A stretch of 64,000 bases of DNA from Astropecten irregularis (GCA_963971285.1 OZ020254.1:11904001-11968000), one strand, 5' to 3'; positions 23,793-36,280 are shown, counted from the stretch's first letter. Made by a program: numbers and translations. The notes: generated by a model not told the origin, from the letters alone.

Positions 23793-26700
23793 CTGTTGGA
23801 AGGTGGGGAAACAAAACGGGACCAAATTGAGACAATGATTCCGACTGGACTTCAGAAATAATCCGAGGGGAGAAATGGCATGAGTCGGGAGGAAAAGGTG
23901 GCCTACTTTAAGAGAGGAATGTGTGAACTAATGATAGGGACATGATTCAAACAACGATGCACTGTCAAGTATCGGGATACATTGGTGGCTGTGCCTGGCT
24001 CTTTTGGCGAATATGAATGATGGACGAAAGGAAGTGCAGGAGGGAGGCATGTTTGCCGGTCAGAGAGGAGACTACAGACCCTGTGCAAATACAAAGAGGA
24101 GGTGGCGTCTTGAAATAGGACGCTAAACAGACACACAGGGATGTGGAATATAATTACCTGGCTCAGTTGGAAGGTCGATATCAGGGAAGTCAAACTCCGG
24201 ACTGTCTCTGGACATATCGGTGACGTCCTCGGCAGAGCCTCGCCTCCCTTTGCCGCCTTTGGACAAACCCGTCGCGACCGGGATCAGCTTTGTCACCCAC
24301 GGGTTGGGGTTGACATTGGCCGGCTGCCACACCAACGTCACCCGGGCGATGGGAGGCAGCGACTCCAGTTTCGGATAGAAGAACGAGTTGGCCGGATGGT
24401 TGGGGAACTGGGACGTGATCTGCGTGATGCGCTCCTGCGGGGTGGTGACGTAGTCCGGGGAGGTGAAGGAGAAGCCACCGTCCGTGCCGGCGTCCCACGG
24501 CTGGAGGTTGAAATGGAGGGGCTCCTTGCGCCAGGAGCCCCCCTCGCACAGGTCAAGATTGCTCAGTCCCACGAACCAATCCGGGCTTGGGATGATGCGA
24601 GCAGCAAAGGAAATCTGCAATGGAGATAATGCGGTGCACGGATTAGATGTAGGCCAGTGACATACATTACAATGGCATTTGTTACATGTAGGGCCTGTCG
24701 GGCATTAGTTAGGGCACGTCATGTGGGGCATGTATTACATGTTGGGACGTATCATCAACTGTTTAATGCATTACATTACATTGCATTACATTTATTAAGA
24801 TGAAAAACTCGGGCAAAAAACGTTGACCCACCATCGTGTGGTCTCTTTGCACGAAGACAGAGGCCACCGATCTCCCCGTACCCGAGCTCAAAGACTTGGC
24901 CGCAAAGACGGGTCCATTCGGTAGCTGGACCATCTCCCGTTGAAGCACCTTGCCCGACGGGTCCTCCCCCTCGATGAAGTCTTTGAAGGGATCAGTGGCC
25001 AGCTGGTCCGGCTGCCACATGCTGTAGCGATCGTTGTGGGAAAGTCCTGTTTCAAAAAGACAAAAAGAAACAGCGCACCTTTTTGTTAGATCGAGGATTC
25101 AATTTTGTCAGCAGGTGCGCAGATGATGACGTCCGATCGAACTTTGGGCGGTTGGCTAGCTAGCTGGAGAACACGTGTTCTACGCGATCTGTTCGGGATT
25201 AATTTCCCCGTTCACCTGCCATCTTTGAATAAACATTTCCGGGAGGGCACCAGCAGCCTGAAGACCCTTAACTGGAAAAAATAATAGGGTTGTTCCCCTT
25301 GATGCCTCCGGTCTCGAACATTTTAGCTGCCACGCTGTGGGTCCAGCAATCATCTGTTGCCAACGTGCGGCATAGAGACACCATGTTGCGGTAGGTACCG
25401 GTAGAGAGTGCATTTTCTGGGTCATGGACAAATTGCAGCCGTAAATGTAATCAAATATGATTGACCTAGAATTGCAGAGAGATGGTGAGGCTTTGAGGAG
25501 GTGTCTGGATTAGCTGGATTTGGCTTAAGTGTACACCTTTTGGTTATGGTAGGAGCCTATGGCGGCCCCAGAGACTATGGATCCACATGTGCAGGACTCT
25601 CAGAGGTGGCAGCGTGCAGACTTGGCTAACGCACATGACAATGTCATACGGCTATGGCTTGAAATTGCACACAAGCCTTCGGTAAGCCTCTGTAGCAACT
25701 TACCATAGACACGTGTACCATTAATAAGCCCCAAGCAGGTAATCCGGACGCGGACTTTCTATGCAACTGATGAATGTGTTTGCTGCCACCAAGAGTTTGA
25801 TTCTCCTGATTTGTATCTATGGGCTATTGCCCGGCTGTTGTGCCCTACTTTTGATTTGGTTTCACCTTACCGTCTACCTTACACTTTCTAAAACCAGTGC
25901 CAAATAACATATGCTAAATGAATAAAAAGGCTTTTGTAATTTTGGGGCACAATGCCTCATTGAAAATAATGAGTCGCACAAAATTAAGGAGCATAGCTGT
26001 AAAAACAAGGAAGATGACCTTCGAACGAAGCAGGGGGATGTTGAAGATTCGTTCGCATGTGAAATTGTCTGGAGTCTTCACAGACATGTTTGTTCAAAAT
26101 CTTATGTCCGTCTGACTCTCTTTTTAACAAGCTGATGACCGGGGTATCCATTTCATTGTTTCTGCCGAGGAATGACAGATGCTAACAAACGCCTTAATAG
26201 GCTCGTGTTTTGAGAGCCCGAATTAAACGGAAAAAATGGTTGTGCTGATTAATTTTATGGAGTTTCGGGAGGTGTTTTTGTAAGGTCTACTGTCTGTGCT
26301 AATCGCTCAACGGGACTCTAAGAGCAGCGGACACCGAAACTTCCCCCGCAAGCTAAGGGGTTAATAGTGTTTGACTACGTGAGAAACTTTGGCAACTTCA
26401 TTGTCTTTGTTTGAAAAAGGGAAGCAAAAGGCGCGGAGAAAAAAAATGAGATGGGCCCCCTGACCGGCCGGAAAATCTCCAGGGGAACTTTGATATTTCT
26501 CCCGGTCGCCGTTCTCATTGGATAGGGGCTGAGAGTGGGTTAAGTAAGCCCCTAGGCTGTCGCCAAGGGACCTGGTCAAAGTTTTGACAGGGGTATCGCT
26601 AAACAAAGAGTTTGTTTTAAGATGAAATGGATACAGGAGTCCGCAAGCCCGAAGATGGGCCCGCGTGATTTGGTTTCATCTCTCTTTGGTCCGGGACGCA

Positions 26701-29700
26701 GCAGTGCAGTCATCGGTGCGAGGCCCAGCCGAGGCCCGGCCGGTTTTCCACCGACTGCGAAGTCTCCCGGCGCGCGCCAGGACGGCACGACATGATCAAA
26801 TTAGGGTAGAACAACACGGCGATTCTCTGAGCGCTCCGCCGACAATTAACAGCGTTGGCCGGCCTGCCGGGACCGAGTGTCGCGTCGCCCGTGACCTACG
26901 CCCCGAACAGGCCCGGGCTGTACTTTGCGAAGGGCACCGCGCGACATGCCCATCCCGAGCCGGTGTTCCCTTGCAAATTCGCCAAATCAGCCGGCATGGT
27001 TGGCCTTATCTACGACAAGCTGGTTTAGGTAATAGCCCCACACACCGTCGGCAACCAGCCGTGCCTTTATAATGGCAGCTGATTTCACAGGCCGTCTTGG
27101 TATATGGTTTGGGGTATCATTCCAGTCAAGATCTCCCTTCATTTTATACAAGTCTATCGGAGAGACGCTAAGTCTGGTGCGGGCCTGGGCCTAACCCTGC
27201 CTTAGGCTGTCTTGAAATGTCGGCAGTGCATCGTCCCGTGTAAAGATGCCCTCTTGTGACTCCCCCTCACCATAAAAGCAAAATGCCAACATAACCTACG
27301 GGCAACCATTGGCCGAGGATGAACCTTATATGTGGACTCTGATGAAGATCTAACGGCAAACAGATTCTGACAAGGTCTTTGATACTTGAATCAGTCGATG
27401 AGGTGAAACATCTCAAGCACGACACAGAAATCTCGATTTATTGTGATGCTATGTTTTCTTTCCTCCATGATAAAAACCAAAGGGAATTTGTACAAGCGAA
27501 ATATACGTTATGCATTCAGTAACTCTTTCCGTGAGCTTTCTCACGGTGCATTAATGGGGAAAGAGATGAAGAAGAGTTGCAAGGGGTGTCAGAGGTGGGC
27601 TAGCTAGTCTCTCTGAATTTGCGTTGAGAACAATCACCGCTAGCTTCCGTTTAAGCTGTTTCAACGCTTAACTCGAATACACCTAATGGATTAATGAAAA
27701 TCACACTCCAATGCCGCTGGGAAAACGCCCTCTACGGCTTATGCACTTGGCTGATGACAGTTCATCCCTGGGATTTGCTGAGTAAGGAGAAATTGAGACA
27801 CAGTGAAGAAACTCTCAGCGATGTGTTAAGCTTGTAGGCTTTAAGTCTAATAATTTCTTGGTTTGGGATTTTCTTGTATGGCTTGGATTCTGTTGTAGTT
27901 TGCTAAGAATAAACATAGACCTGTTGGGTCGTTGACTGCGCTCGCATGGCAACCAGGTTTGATCTAGCAGGGACACTTTTGTGCTGATTGCAGCAACTTT
28001 TTTGGCACTTGAGCCGTCCAATGAAAGTAGTTTGTAGCTAAAAGGCAACGGGGGCCGATTTCACCAAACTCATCGTAACTTACTTTCAATCGCTGGACTT
28101 AATCATGTGCATTGCAGCCATACGTAGGATACGATGGGGCCGTCGTTATTTAAGTTACGATCGATCGTAGGGCTTCGTAAAATCGATTTCAGGGGTCGAT
28201 TTCACCAAACTCATCGTAATTTACTATCAATCGCAGGACTTGATATAGTGTATTGCAGCCATACGTAGGATACGATTGATTACCCGTCGTAACTCGAGTT
28301 ACGATCGATCGTAAGGCTTGGTGAACTTCGAGCCCTGATCTTTAAGTACACAATGATCGAACTGTCTTTTCCCACCCTCCTTCCCACCCGCCCCTCGCCA
28401 CTACATGCGACTTCGAATTACATCGGGGTCAAGAGGTCACGCCAGTACCAGGCAAGCCTGGGAAACACGACCTCTGTGGGAATCAACTTCAGTAGTAGCC
28501 TTGAACATGGACAGAGTTTGGTCTTGGGATTCAAAGTCCAAGGCTATACGTCGAAACTCCTTTATACGCGGGTTCCAAGAATATGACGTTATAATTATAC
28601 CATCAATAATTAGGAAAACATAAATAGCCAGCATTCATTGATGAAGACAGAAGAAAATTAAAACAGGAAAAAGAGTTGTGAGTAAAAAAAAGTTACACGA
28701 TCGAGTAGACTGAATGTGTCTAGATGGGCAGCTAGCCAAGAAGTGCATTAATTCACACAGCGGGTACCCTAAACGGTTCCGAGCGAATCCTAGCGGGCTA
28801 ACAGACCCTATCCGGGGCGGCTGGGACCAGACCAGACGGGACCCTGATCTGGAGCGCACATGGAGTCCCCGTGATTCCTAATGCCAAGCCGAGCGAATTC
28901 GAAGGAAAGAAAAAAAATGTGTTAAGTATTAATTTGGCAGCAATCCGTTGGGTACATTTTCGGCGTATGATCTAGACATGACCCAATACGTCACGACTCG
29001 CGTCTGATTATTCAAAGTGAAAAGGGACCACCGGTTAGAACACCGTGGTTAAAAACAACAGACGTCAACTCTTGGCGTAAATGATTTAAGTGGTACTGAC
29101 ATGCACAGCTAATAAAGATTGAGAGAGAAAATAAAATGTTACTCTCCATGCGCCCTTCTTAATGGAACCGAACAGGGCCTGGCTCGTGAGTTCTCACCAA
29201 GTTGTGGGTCATGTATTATGTGTCGGGTTTAGGCTGATGATGGAGGATGCAGCCCTACATCAGTCGAGTTCGACTAGTTTTGCTTGGGCTAGGAGGCCAA
29301 TTTCATATAGCTTCGTAAGCACATCATTTGCCTAAGCATGAAAAGTCTAGTGTGCTCTAGTCGTCCTCAGGAGGACGACTGAGGACGACTAGAGCACACT
29401 AGTCGAAACGTCGAGAAACGTCGAGAATCCACTCTCATCGGTCCTTTTCAGGACCACACATCTTCCTAAAAGCATAGAGCTAGGAACAGCTCTATGCTAA
29501 AAGAGTACTACATGGTGTCACCGCAAGCCTTTTTCTTACTTACTTAGCCTCTTACCTTACAATATCAAAAGTCTTCCTCCATCAAACAGAATTACCAACC
29601 AAATGTTCATGTGATGTTTACTGCTTTTAACTTGTATATTCGGTCATTTGTTTACTGAGCATAATATTCACAAGGAGTTTTGGCTGGTGTACTGATTTCA

Positions 29701-32700
29701 TTTACCAAGTTTTTTGTTGTGCTTAAGCAGATTTTGGTGCCTAAGCAGCTCCATGAAATTGCCCCAGCTAAAGACAATGTTTGATCTGACATCACAAACA
29801 TTGAGTTCTTACTAGCCTAGCCTGTCTGGCAGTTTATTTGGAGACAATTATTTGGATTGACTGACAAAATGAGGCGCCATACACCGGTGGATACATGTAG
29901 TTCTTTTGGATAGCTCATTTGATAAAGTAATGATATTTCAATTTTAAATTTGTTAGACTAATTTTGTGAAACTGAGCCATGTTAGGTAAGGCTGAATTGG
30001 TTCCTAGTATATACCAATAAACAAACAGTGTAATATCTAATTCAACATGTACAATGTTTCTCAAGATATGTAGCTTACTACCTCAACAAACATGTATGTT
30101 ATCATGATCAACAAACCCTGAATAAGACAACGTATTAAAATGACATAAACGATCGCAGTAAAGCATCTTGCTCAAGGACATAATGCATCATGATCAAGTT
30201 GAGGGCCTTCAATCAAGAGGAAAGTATGCCCAGTACAGATAAAAGGGGATCCATTTTGCTTAACCAAACTTTCTGTGTGTGATAGATAAAAATGGCGGGA
30301 AGTTTGAATGGTATTGCTGGGCACGTGGTAAATACATGTATAAAACATTACGTCATAGTATATTTAGATCCGGGTAAGCCCAGCGGCGAAATAAAGAAAA
30401 CTCGTTTGTGTAATACATGACTCATTTAATCTAGAATTAATGTTGGAGAATTTGGGGTTGGAAATGGCAACTTTCTGTGGTGATACTTCACGGTGACTCA
30501 CCTATTAGTGTGGACCACTGTGCGTTCTTGCGGTACTTTGGGTAGCTTTTGGGGAAAGCCCTCTCGCTCCAGAGTCCCTGGAATTCCAGGCGGTAATGCG
30601 CCCTCTCCTCGCCGCTACACGACGCCTCAGCCAGGCCCAAGAAGCTCCCAACAACCAGAAGCAAGCTCAGCACTTGCACTCGACATTTCTGGGCCATCCT
30701 GTTTGGGAAAAGGAGGGAAATGTTGGTGGTTTGTCTTACAAAACTAAGTTTGAACTGGCAAAAGGGCTGTTCTCTGATGTGGTTAGAGTCGAAAGAGGCG
30801 ACAGTGCTCAGCCTCACTTACTAAATACCACGTACGGGACCTATCCATAGCCTAGACTCTGAGTCTGATTCATGTAGGCCAATCCTAAGCCATTGTATAT
30901 TAAGTGACCTCTGATCGCACATGCATGGATCTATTTTCTTCAACTCGAAGAATGAAATGATAAAAGATAAGATCATAAACGTTAGTGTGGACTAAATGTA
31001 TACAGCTTACAGGATTGGTAACATACCCAAACAGAAAATGTTCACAGATGTTCATGTACATGCTGGATAGAGTCAGACAAAATATGTGTGCTGCGATGTG
31101 ACCGTTACCAATCATGTATTATACCTTTAAGGAAGTTAACTCGTGCTTTCATTGTGCGCTACCAATGTGAGATTAAACGATTTTAAATTCTCGCGCATTT
31201 ACTCCTTAGGCCCCTAATGAAGAGGGTACTAAAATGACAAAAATTGAGCCAAGAAGTTAGTCCATCGAAATGAAAAAAGGAGGTACCAAGTCAAAGCATG
31301 GAAGTGGAAATGCACAACTGCCTTCGATTAAAGGTGTCAACAAAAGAGAACATGGCTGCTGTATGACTTGTAATTCTGTCAGCGTGTTAAAATGACACCC
31401 GGCGTGTGGCAGGCAGAGTAAAGTGTAGTATAGTATAGTGCATGACAATAATAACTCAATTTAATCGAAGCTGGAGGGTGTTATACGTCATCAGGGACTC
31501 AAGTGTAAATTGTCCGGCCCACCGCCATGCAGGTTAACCGCAAACCGACATCCAACCCTAGTTCAGGGATTTGAAATCACGGAATTCGCACACAAAATGC
31601 ATATTCTATGACATGCAAAGGTGGCTGGAATTGTAAGTCATACCATTATTGTTTACGTCATAATGTGTATATACGGTGTTGACATTAGGTTGTTTTACAG
31701 TCTGTGTCATTATAAGCGACTTGAGATAGAGACTAGCGACGCGTGTGTGGATTTTTTTAAATATGGCACAGAGCCACAGACGTCATTCTTTGACTGCACG
31801 TTTAATTGATGCTAACCAGGAATTACAGCTGACATTTAGAGGTGAAGGGATTTCCCACTATACAGTTGCTGGCTTCAGTTCATCTCAACCCTCTTCCCTC
31901 TAGTCATTGCAATGCCTAAAGACCACGTCATCCCTACAAGCATCGTATGACTTGGCTCAATAGTGCATTAGTCTAGTACAGGGTTGTCTTAAAGGTATTA
32001 TCATACTTTGGTAAGACACCTAAACAGAAATGTTCACAGATTTACGTATAACTTACAGAGTATAAAGATGGTGGTGGTAGAAACATACCGTTAAAATGTT
32101 TCCGTCTGAAATGGTGTATTTATCCAGTTATTCTTATTTTTCAGTTATTATGTGGTTTATTCCATCCAGAAATTAGTTAAACAACGACCGAAGATCTTTT
32201 TTATCTTTTAAAAGATCAAAAATAACAGAGAAAAGACTTAAGAAATACCTAGGCAGTTTTTCACTGTTTTCTCAAAAAGTGGGCACCGTATGGGCCTGAA
32301 TTTTTCACAGATGACTGTTGCTGTATTTGTTTTGATATGTTTGCCCATGAATCTATATTTCTTTGATAAAAACCAAAGTATGATACTACCTTTAAACTGT
32401 GTCACACAGACATTCATTTTCACACCACAGAAGAAGAAATTAGAAAGAAAGAAAAAAGAACGAGTTCACAGACACCCCGGGTGATGCAAAACCGTTCTGG
32501 GTTAATCAAGGGTCCCATTCCTTTGGTCTGTGCTCGCCTTGTGGTCCTTCTAGAGGACTTGTCGTACATTCAGGATTTTGGAAATGCAATTGGCACCACG
32601 CGTGCTTTAGGCTTAACTCTATCACTGCCGTCCCGAAACTTCACCTACCATTGACAATATTAAAGGTACAGTACAGGATTGGTAACATACCCCAACAGAA

Positions 32701-33666
32701 ATGTTTCACAGATTTTCGTATAGCTTTCAGGGTATGAAGATGGTGCTGATAGAAACATACCTTTTAAATATTTCCGCCTGAAATGGTGTACTTATCCAGA
32801 AATTAGACCGAAAACAGTTTTGATCTCGGGGTAAGATCAAAACCATTCTTTATGATTTATATGAACAATTGAGTCAGGTTTTTCGCCATGTTCTCTGTAG
32901 GGACTCAGATGTCCGATTGAGCTCAAATTGTCACAGGTTTATTATTTCATGCACATGCTGGATCAGACAATGTGTGAGTTGTTTTCCGTGACCTTTACCA
33001 ATCATGTATTATACCTTTAAATATGCCTCACCAGATATTTCTACCAGCTACACCGTATCGAGTTATCACAAAGTTCAGTGTATATAGAGAAGCAAAATCA
33101 GTCCAACCATTTGTTACTTTATGCCAAAATCAGGGCAGTAGACATCTCTGTATTAAAAGTGAATGCATTACTAGCTATAAAGTCATCGATGTATAGAATG
33201 GGGTTAGTTCATTGGCTTACATTTTTCAGAAGTTATGAAAATCGCTGTGCGTAATCTCCAGATGGAAAGTTGAATTTAAAAAAATGGCAAGTTATACATA
33301 TAATCAGTCGTTAGGTTGCTCTCGCAGAAGATACAACACATTTCTGTAATGCATAATGCTGTAATTGTAAAATACATTGGTGTTTGGTATACCGAAGAGA
33401 AACAAGAGAAACATTCGTGGTTTTGACATACCTGTATAAGAATTCTGAAGATTTGCCTTCGTTGTTAACGGGGGGAAAACTCCTGCAACGAACTGCAACT
33501 CTCGCGAAGTGTTCTCTGGTGGCTGGTGTATGGACTCGCGTTCGGCTTGAATCACGATCACTGTATAATATGCGAAGACGAGTCAAATTGAGGAACCAAA
33601 ACCTCGATGGATGAGCGTCGATGGAGTGGACTGCGACCGGTTGGTTGGAGGGGGCTGGTAAAGTCT
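23503..33666 (-). CDS. SPON2: Spondin-2/mindin-like secreted matrix protein, complete gene
   Basis: Coding exons on the - strand: 30697-30502, 25046-24832, 24614-24158 and 23792-23503. All junctions are GT/AG and in phase. A non-coding exon 33666-33432 is inferred upstream. The 385-aa product has a signal peptide (hydrophobic [14 protein letters not shown], cut near AEA/S), Spondin_N over about residues 28-255 ([62 protein letters not shown]), and one thrombospondin type-1 repeat (about 298-345) with the WxxW motif WGSW. The Lys/Arg-rich C-terminal tail is longer than in human SPON2 (331 aa). Family members are extracellular-matrix proteins that bind integrins and microbial surfaces; conservation of that role here is inference. 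The single TSP1 repeat excludes F-spondin. Confidence 0.93.
24158..24614 (-). CDS. SPON2: Spondin-2 exon 4: main Spondin_N exon
   Basis: A 457-nt exon, acceptor ctccattgcag and donor G|gtaatt. It encodes [20 protein letters not shown] through [20 protein letters not shown], then an acidic linker toward the TSP1 repeat. The matching mindin block ([20 protein letters not shown]) is unmistakable. A near-identical copy of this exon lies at 16943-17399. Confidence 0.95.
24832..25046 (-). CDS. SPON2: Spondin-2 exon 3: Spondin_N first half
   Basis: A 215-nt exon, split codon G|GA at its start and phase 0 at its end (ATG|gtgggt). It encodes [20 protein letters not shown] and [20 protein letters not shown]. 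It joins exon 2 to give [16 protein letters not shown], parallel to mindin WSKLIGESH..YSLW. Confidence 0.93.
28052..28191 (+). repeat. 'GGGTCGATTTCACC' MITE, tandem copy 1
   Basis: About 140 bp. The left end is cgatttcaccaaactcatcg. The right end (gggcttcgtaaaatcgattt) is nearly its complement. The interior carries gttacgatcgatcgta. It is immediately followed by a second copy in the same orientation. Confidence 0.75.
28193..28338 (+). repeat. 'GGGTCGATTTCACC' MITE, tandem copy 2
   Basis: Begins GGGTCGATTTCACCAAACTC directly after copy 1 and ends near cttggtgaacttcgagccct. It carries gtaactcgagttacgatcga. Other copies lie at 35496-35637, 37889-38023, 47002-47142, 50750-50855, 53482-53628 and 58402-58540. 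Confidence 0.75.
29290..29768 (+). repeat. TIR element ('GGGGCCAATTTCA' family) split by an insertion
   Basis: The ends match 447-717, but about 225 bp (29346-29570) interrupt it. The insert begins with a near-perfect inverted repeat (ctagtgtgctctagtcgtcc and its complement), followed by cgaaacgtcgag repeats and ggtccttttcaggaccacac, a motif resembling the tail of a retroposon. The insert therefore postdates the host element. Confidence 0.6.
30502..30698 (-). CDS. SPON2: Spondin-2 exon 2: start codon, signal peptide
   Basis: The acceptor ttttcccaaacag is followed by one base and then ATG at 30697. Sixty-five codons plus one base encode [20 protein letters not shown] with a classical signal peptide, then the start of Spondin_N ([20 protein letters not shown]). 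An in-frame ATG at 30817 lies upstream of the acceptor and is rejected as the start. Confidence 0.92.
31007..31136 (+). repeat. TTAA-MITE group 2, internally deleted copy
   Basis: Starts caggattggtaacataccca and ends accaatcatgtattatacct before TTAA, but about 220 bp of the usual interior is missing. Confidence 0.65.
31993..32391 (+). repeat. TTAA-MITE group 1, complete copy
   Basis: TTAA flanks both ends (31989-31992, 32392-32395). The terminal repeats are AGGTATTATCATACTTTGG and caaagtatgatactacct. It has a short internal expansion relative to 10171-10528. It lies in the first spondin-2 intron. Confidence 0.85.
32664..33016 (+). repeat. TTAA-MITE group 2, complete copy
   Basis: TTAA at 32660-32663 and 33017-33020; terminal repeats aggtacagtacaggattggt and accaatcatgtattatacct. 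It shares the group-1 left core (cagaaatg..ttcacagattt), then diverges into gatgtccgattgagctcaaa, so groups 1 and 2 are relatives. Confidence 0.85.
33432..33666 (-). other. SPON2: Spondin-2 non-coding first exon (5' UTR), inferred
   Basis: A consensus donor (ACAG|gtatgtc) at its 3' edge, the promoter-like sequence just upstream and the strong acceptor directly before the exon-2 ATG together imply a 235-nt untranslated first exon. There is no transcript evidence. Confidence 0.55.
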
Positions 33667-33720
33667 GAAGCTACCAACGCCGGGACTCGGTCCTTTATGC
33701 TGCAAGTGCTCCGCCCACCC
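33662..33720 (-). promoter_or_regulatory. Candidate spondin-2 core promoter (GC box, TATA, Inr)
   Basis: On the - strand: GC box gggtgggcgga (33720-33710), TATA variant CATAAAG (33699-33693) and initiator TCAGACT (33668-33662). With A+1 at 33666 the TATA variant lies about 32 bp upstream, the normal spacing. The inferred 5' UTR exon begins here. Confidence 0.5.
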
Positions 33721-35250
33721 GTGGTGCATCAGCTCCCGTACTCAACCGGAGCTGATCAGCCACATCACATCCAGGGACCTAGCCTATACACCGGGGTTGC
33801 CCTTACGTCAGGGGCGGTTTTTTCTTTTATACTATAATTCTTCTTTCTCTTCTTCTTCCTCCTCCACATGTGGACTTGGAAACCAGTCCGTGGTGAGACC
33901 GATTGGGTTGCCGTAATAACAAATTTGTCGTAAATCGGGGGCATCATTACCGCCCAGCGGTGCCGCCGGCCGCCAAAGAGCCCGCGGGGTGGGTTAGGTA
34001 GCTCGTATCGACTGGGCGGTCTTCCGAGCGTGATACGGTAACATTATCGGAACACATTTTCAATGTCCTTTTTTTTTCTTGTCTCGAATTGAACAAAAAA
34101 TGGACCAGGGGGAATCTCGGATTGGGTGATACTCCGAGTTTGACCCACGAGGACTCATAAAATAAAATAAAAAACCGAATTTTATGAAGTATAGGCCTAA
34201 AACATGATTTTAAAACTTTAAACTTTGTCTGCTAAAGGCGATGTGGTCGGTTCAAGTACACGACATTTCCAAATATGTCCAAAATTATAACCGGACACAA
34301 TGAAACCTCAAATAAAATCACTGTTAGTGTTAATACCAAGATTTGTAAGATGATTATGTTGCGTTGGTGTTTATCTTTCTTAGTCAGACGGAACTTAATC
34401 GGTTGTTGCTTTGCAGGGGCCACAGTGGGTATAGCAGGATGCTATAGTCGGTTTTTGTGGCCGTTGTTTTTTTGCTTTGATTTCTCATCTACTAGTTCCG
34501 TCCTTTTGTTGGAAATGGAACGTGCGTCAGCAGGGTCTAATTCTGAATCTTACATCACCTCCGGCTAGGAGGTTGAAGTTCCACCGAAGTACCATCACAC
34601 TGCCTCCCACACAATGGCCTATCAACACCGGGCATGGGATCACGACCGCCCCCGGAATCATGATGATACCACGGACGTATAATTACGCACTCTTTGGCGG
34701 TTAGCTCATCATGCATCCCGAAGATGATACGGCTCGTGGTTTTCATCCGTGCGTAACGTGTCTTCGGGGGACGGGAGCCCTTTCTGGTAACCGGCTCTTG
34801 GAGTCCGCCCACATGGGAAAGAAAGAGACGACGATAGCCGACCGGACCCGGACTCGGACCCGGACTCGTCACGGGGGCCGACGCATCATGACGTCACCCA
34901 CGGGCTCGTGTTCGGGCCGCAGCGCCGGTTTGTCTTTTGGCTCGGGCTATTTTCATCCCAAAGGATATCGAGCTCAGGGCGTCTGGATTTATTCCTGTTG
35001 CATCACGGTTGACACTCGTAAACAAGGGGACGCATCATTGTTTTTCGTCGACTAATTGTTACAAATTGGCTGTGAGCCCGAAGGTCGATCGAAAGCACCG
35101 AACGACGTGTATTGGGCAAACCAGAATTCGCCTCATCCTAGCTTGCGGGACAGGTCGACCATGGGCGTACGTAAATGACGTTACCAGGACCATAGGCTAT
35201 TAAACACTTGATCCGGATGAGCAATATTATTATTAATTTCAACTCATTTC
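33721..35250. other. GC-rich upstream region of spondin-2
   Basis: GC- and CpG-rich relative to its surroundings. It contains a cgga(c/t)c-rich tandem stretch near 34845-34868 and a full CRE palindrome TGACGTCA at 34889-34896. The open frames here (e.g. 34711-35055) show no domain. A regulatory role is inference. Confidence 0.4.
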
Positions 35251-35495
35251 TTGGAACTCTGCTTGCGGTCCAATTTGCCGTAGTAACCGACTGCGCGGTT
35301 TTTATTTGCTGTTATTGTTAACAACACGGTTTCGGTATCTATCTCGACGGTACATCGGTTAAAATGAGAGGGGGTCTCTGTGGTATAGGCCTAGTGGTTA
35401 GTGGGGAGTGGTTGTCACGAGATGGCATTACTTTGTGTTTGGGTGCGTCTCCTGCTCATCACCGGGCAAAGAGGGGAGGAAGAAGGTATAGACAA

Positions 35496-35637
35496 GGGTT
35501 GATTATCACCTAACTCATCGTAACTTATACTATCAAACGTAGGATTTGAGACACAGTGCAGCCCTTCATAGGATACGATGGGTTATCCTTCGTAACTCGA
35601 GTTATGATCGATCGTAGGGCTTCGTGAAATCGACCCC
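35496..35637 (+). repeat. 'GGGTCGATTTCACC' MITE copy
   Basis: Degenerate left end gggttgattatcacctaact, intact right end ttcgtgaaatcgacccc. Same interior as 28193-28338. Confidence 0.7.
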
Positions 35638-36036
35638 AGTGGATTAGTTTGGGGTACGGGTGAGCCTAAATGAAACAAGCGCAAACTGTTCGCTGTAACC
35701 CTTCCTATAGTTGCAACTCTCAGAAACGGTTGTATGTAAACTGACAGAACAGGAAGGCACTGGGATCAGAATTGGCAGACTGATATGAGATGAAGGGATT
35801 CTGGAGTTGGCAAATAAGGGGGAGGAGTTGAATATGGGTTAAATGGGGGTCAGACTAGAATGTGGTGGGCTTGTCTTGACACAAAGCAAACAATAATTGG
35901 CATCATCACTTAACCCAGACATCTATCTCTAAATATGTGAACATATTGATGGTCCAATGGACAGAATGGAGATGCTCTTGGATAATCTATAATTATTCGA
36001 ACCAAACTCTCATAAATATTTTGGTCGGCAGATACA

Positions 36037-36215
36037 TGAATAATGCAAATTAGGTTTGCCCTTCACCGACATGGATGAGTACTGTATACTCAGTGCTTGT
36101 GAGTACACGTGAACAAATCATGATGCTGGCTCAGGTTGGATTCGAACCCACGACCGCCTGCCTACTAGTACTAGTGCAGATGCCATACCGCTAGGCCACC
36201 GAGCTAGCTGGGGTC
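36037..36215 (-). repeat. tRNA-derived SINE type C
   Basis: On the - strand: head GCTCGGTGGCCTAGCGGTA (A-box-like), then a B box GGTTCGAATCC-like cgtgggttcgaatccaacct, then a body ending in gggcaaacctaatttgc. The acceptor stem is not paired. It is also the source of the SINE in the 14-21 kb duplications. Confidence 0.7.
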
Positions 36216-36280
36216 AGCTCTCATTCTTTGTAAGATATCAACCAAATACTTCAAAATCTCCGAATGAAAAAATAGTACCA

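Larger units (their letters stand above)
25047..30501 (-). other. Spondin-2 intron (5.5 kb)
   Basis: Contains no recognisable exon. It holds a GC-rich, CpG-dense block at 26640-27070 with an accidental open frame, the tandem MITE pair at 28052-28338 and the interrupted TIR element at 29290-29768. The rest shows no clear structure. Confidence 0.6.

Noticed and set aside
26640-27072. GC-rich block with a 135-residue open frame in the spondin-2 intron
   Set aside because: No domain and no splice sites fitting the gene; kept only as a compositional feature that could be regulatory.
30699-30817. Upstream extension of the spondin-2 start to an ATG at 30817
   Set aside because: A strong splice acceptor lies directly before the ATG at 30697, and the extension would bury the signal peptide.
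34711-35055. 114-residue open frame upstream of spondin-2
   Set aside because: Arg/Thr-rich translation from a cggactc tandem stretch; no gene structure around it.
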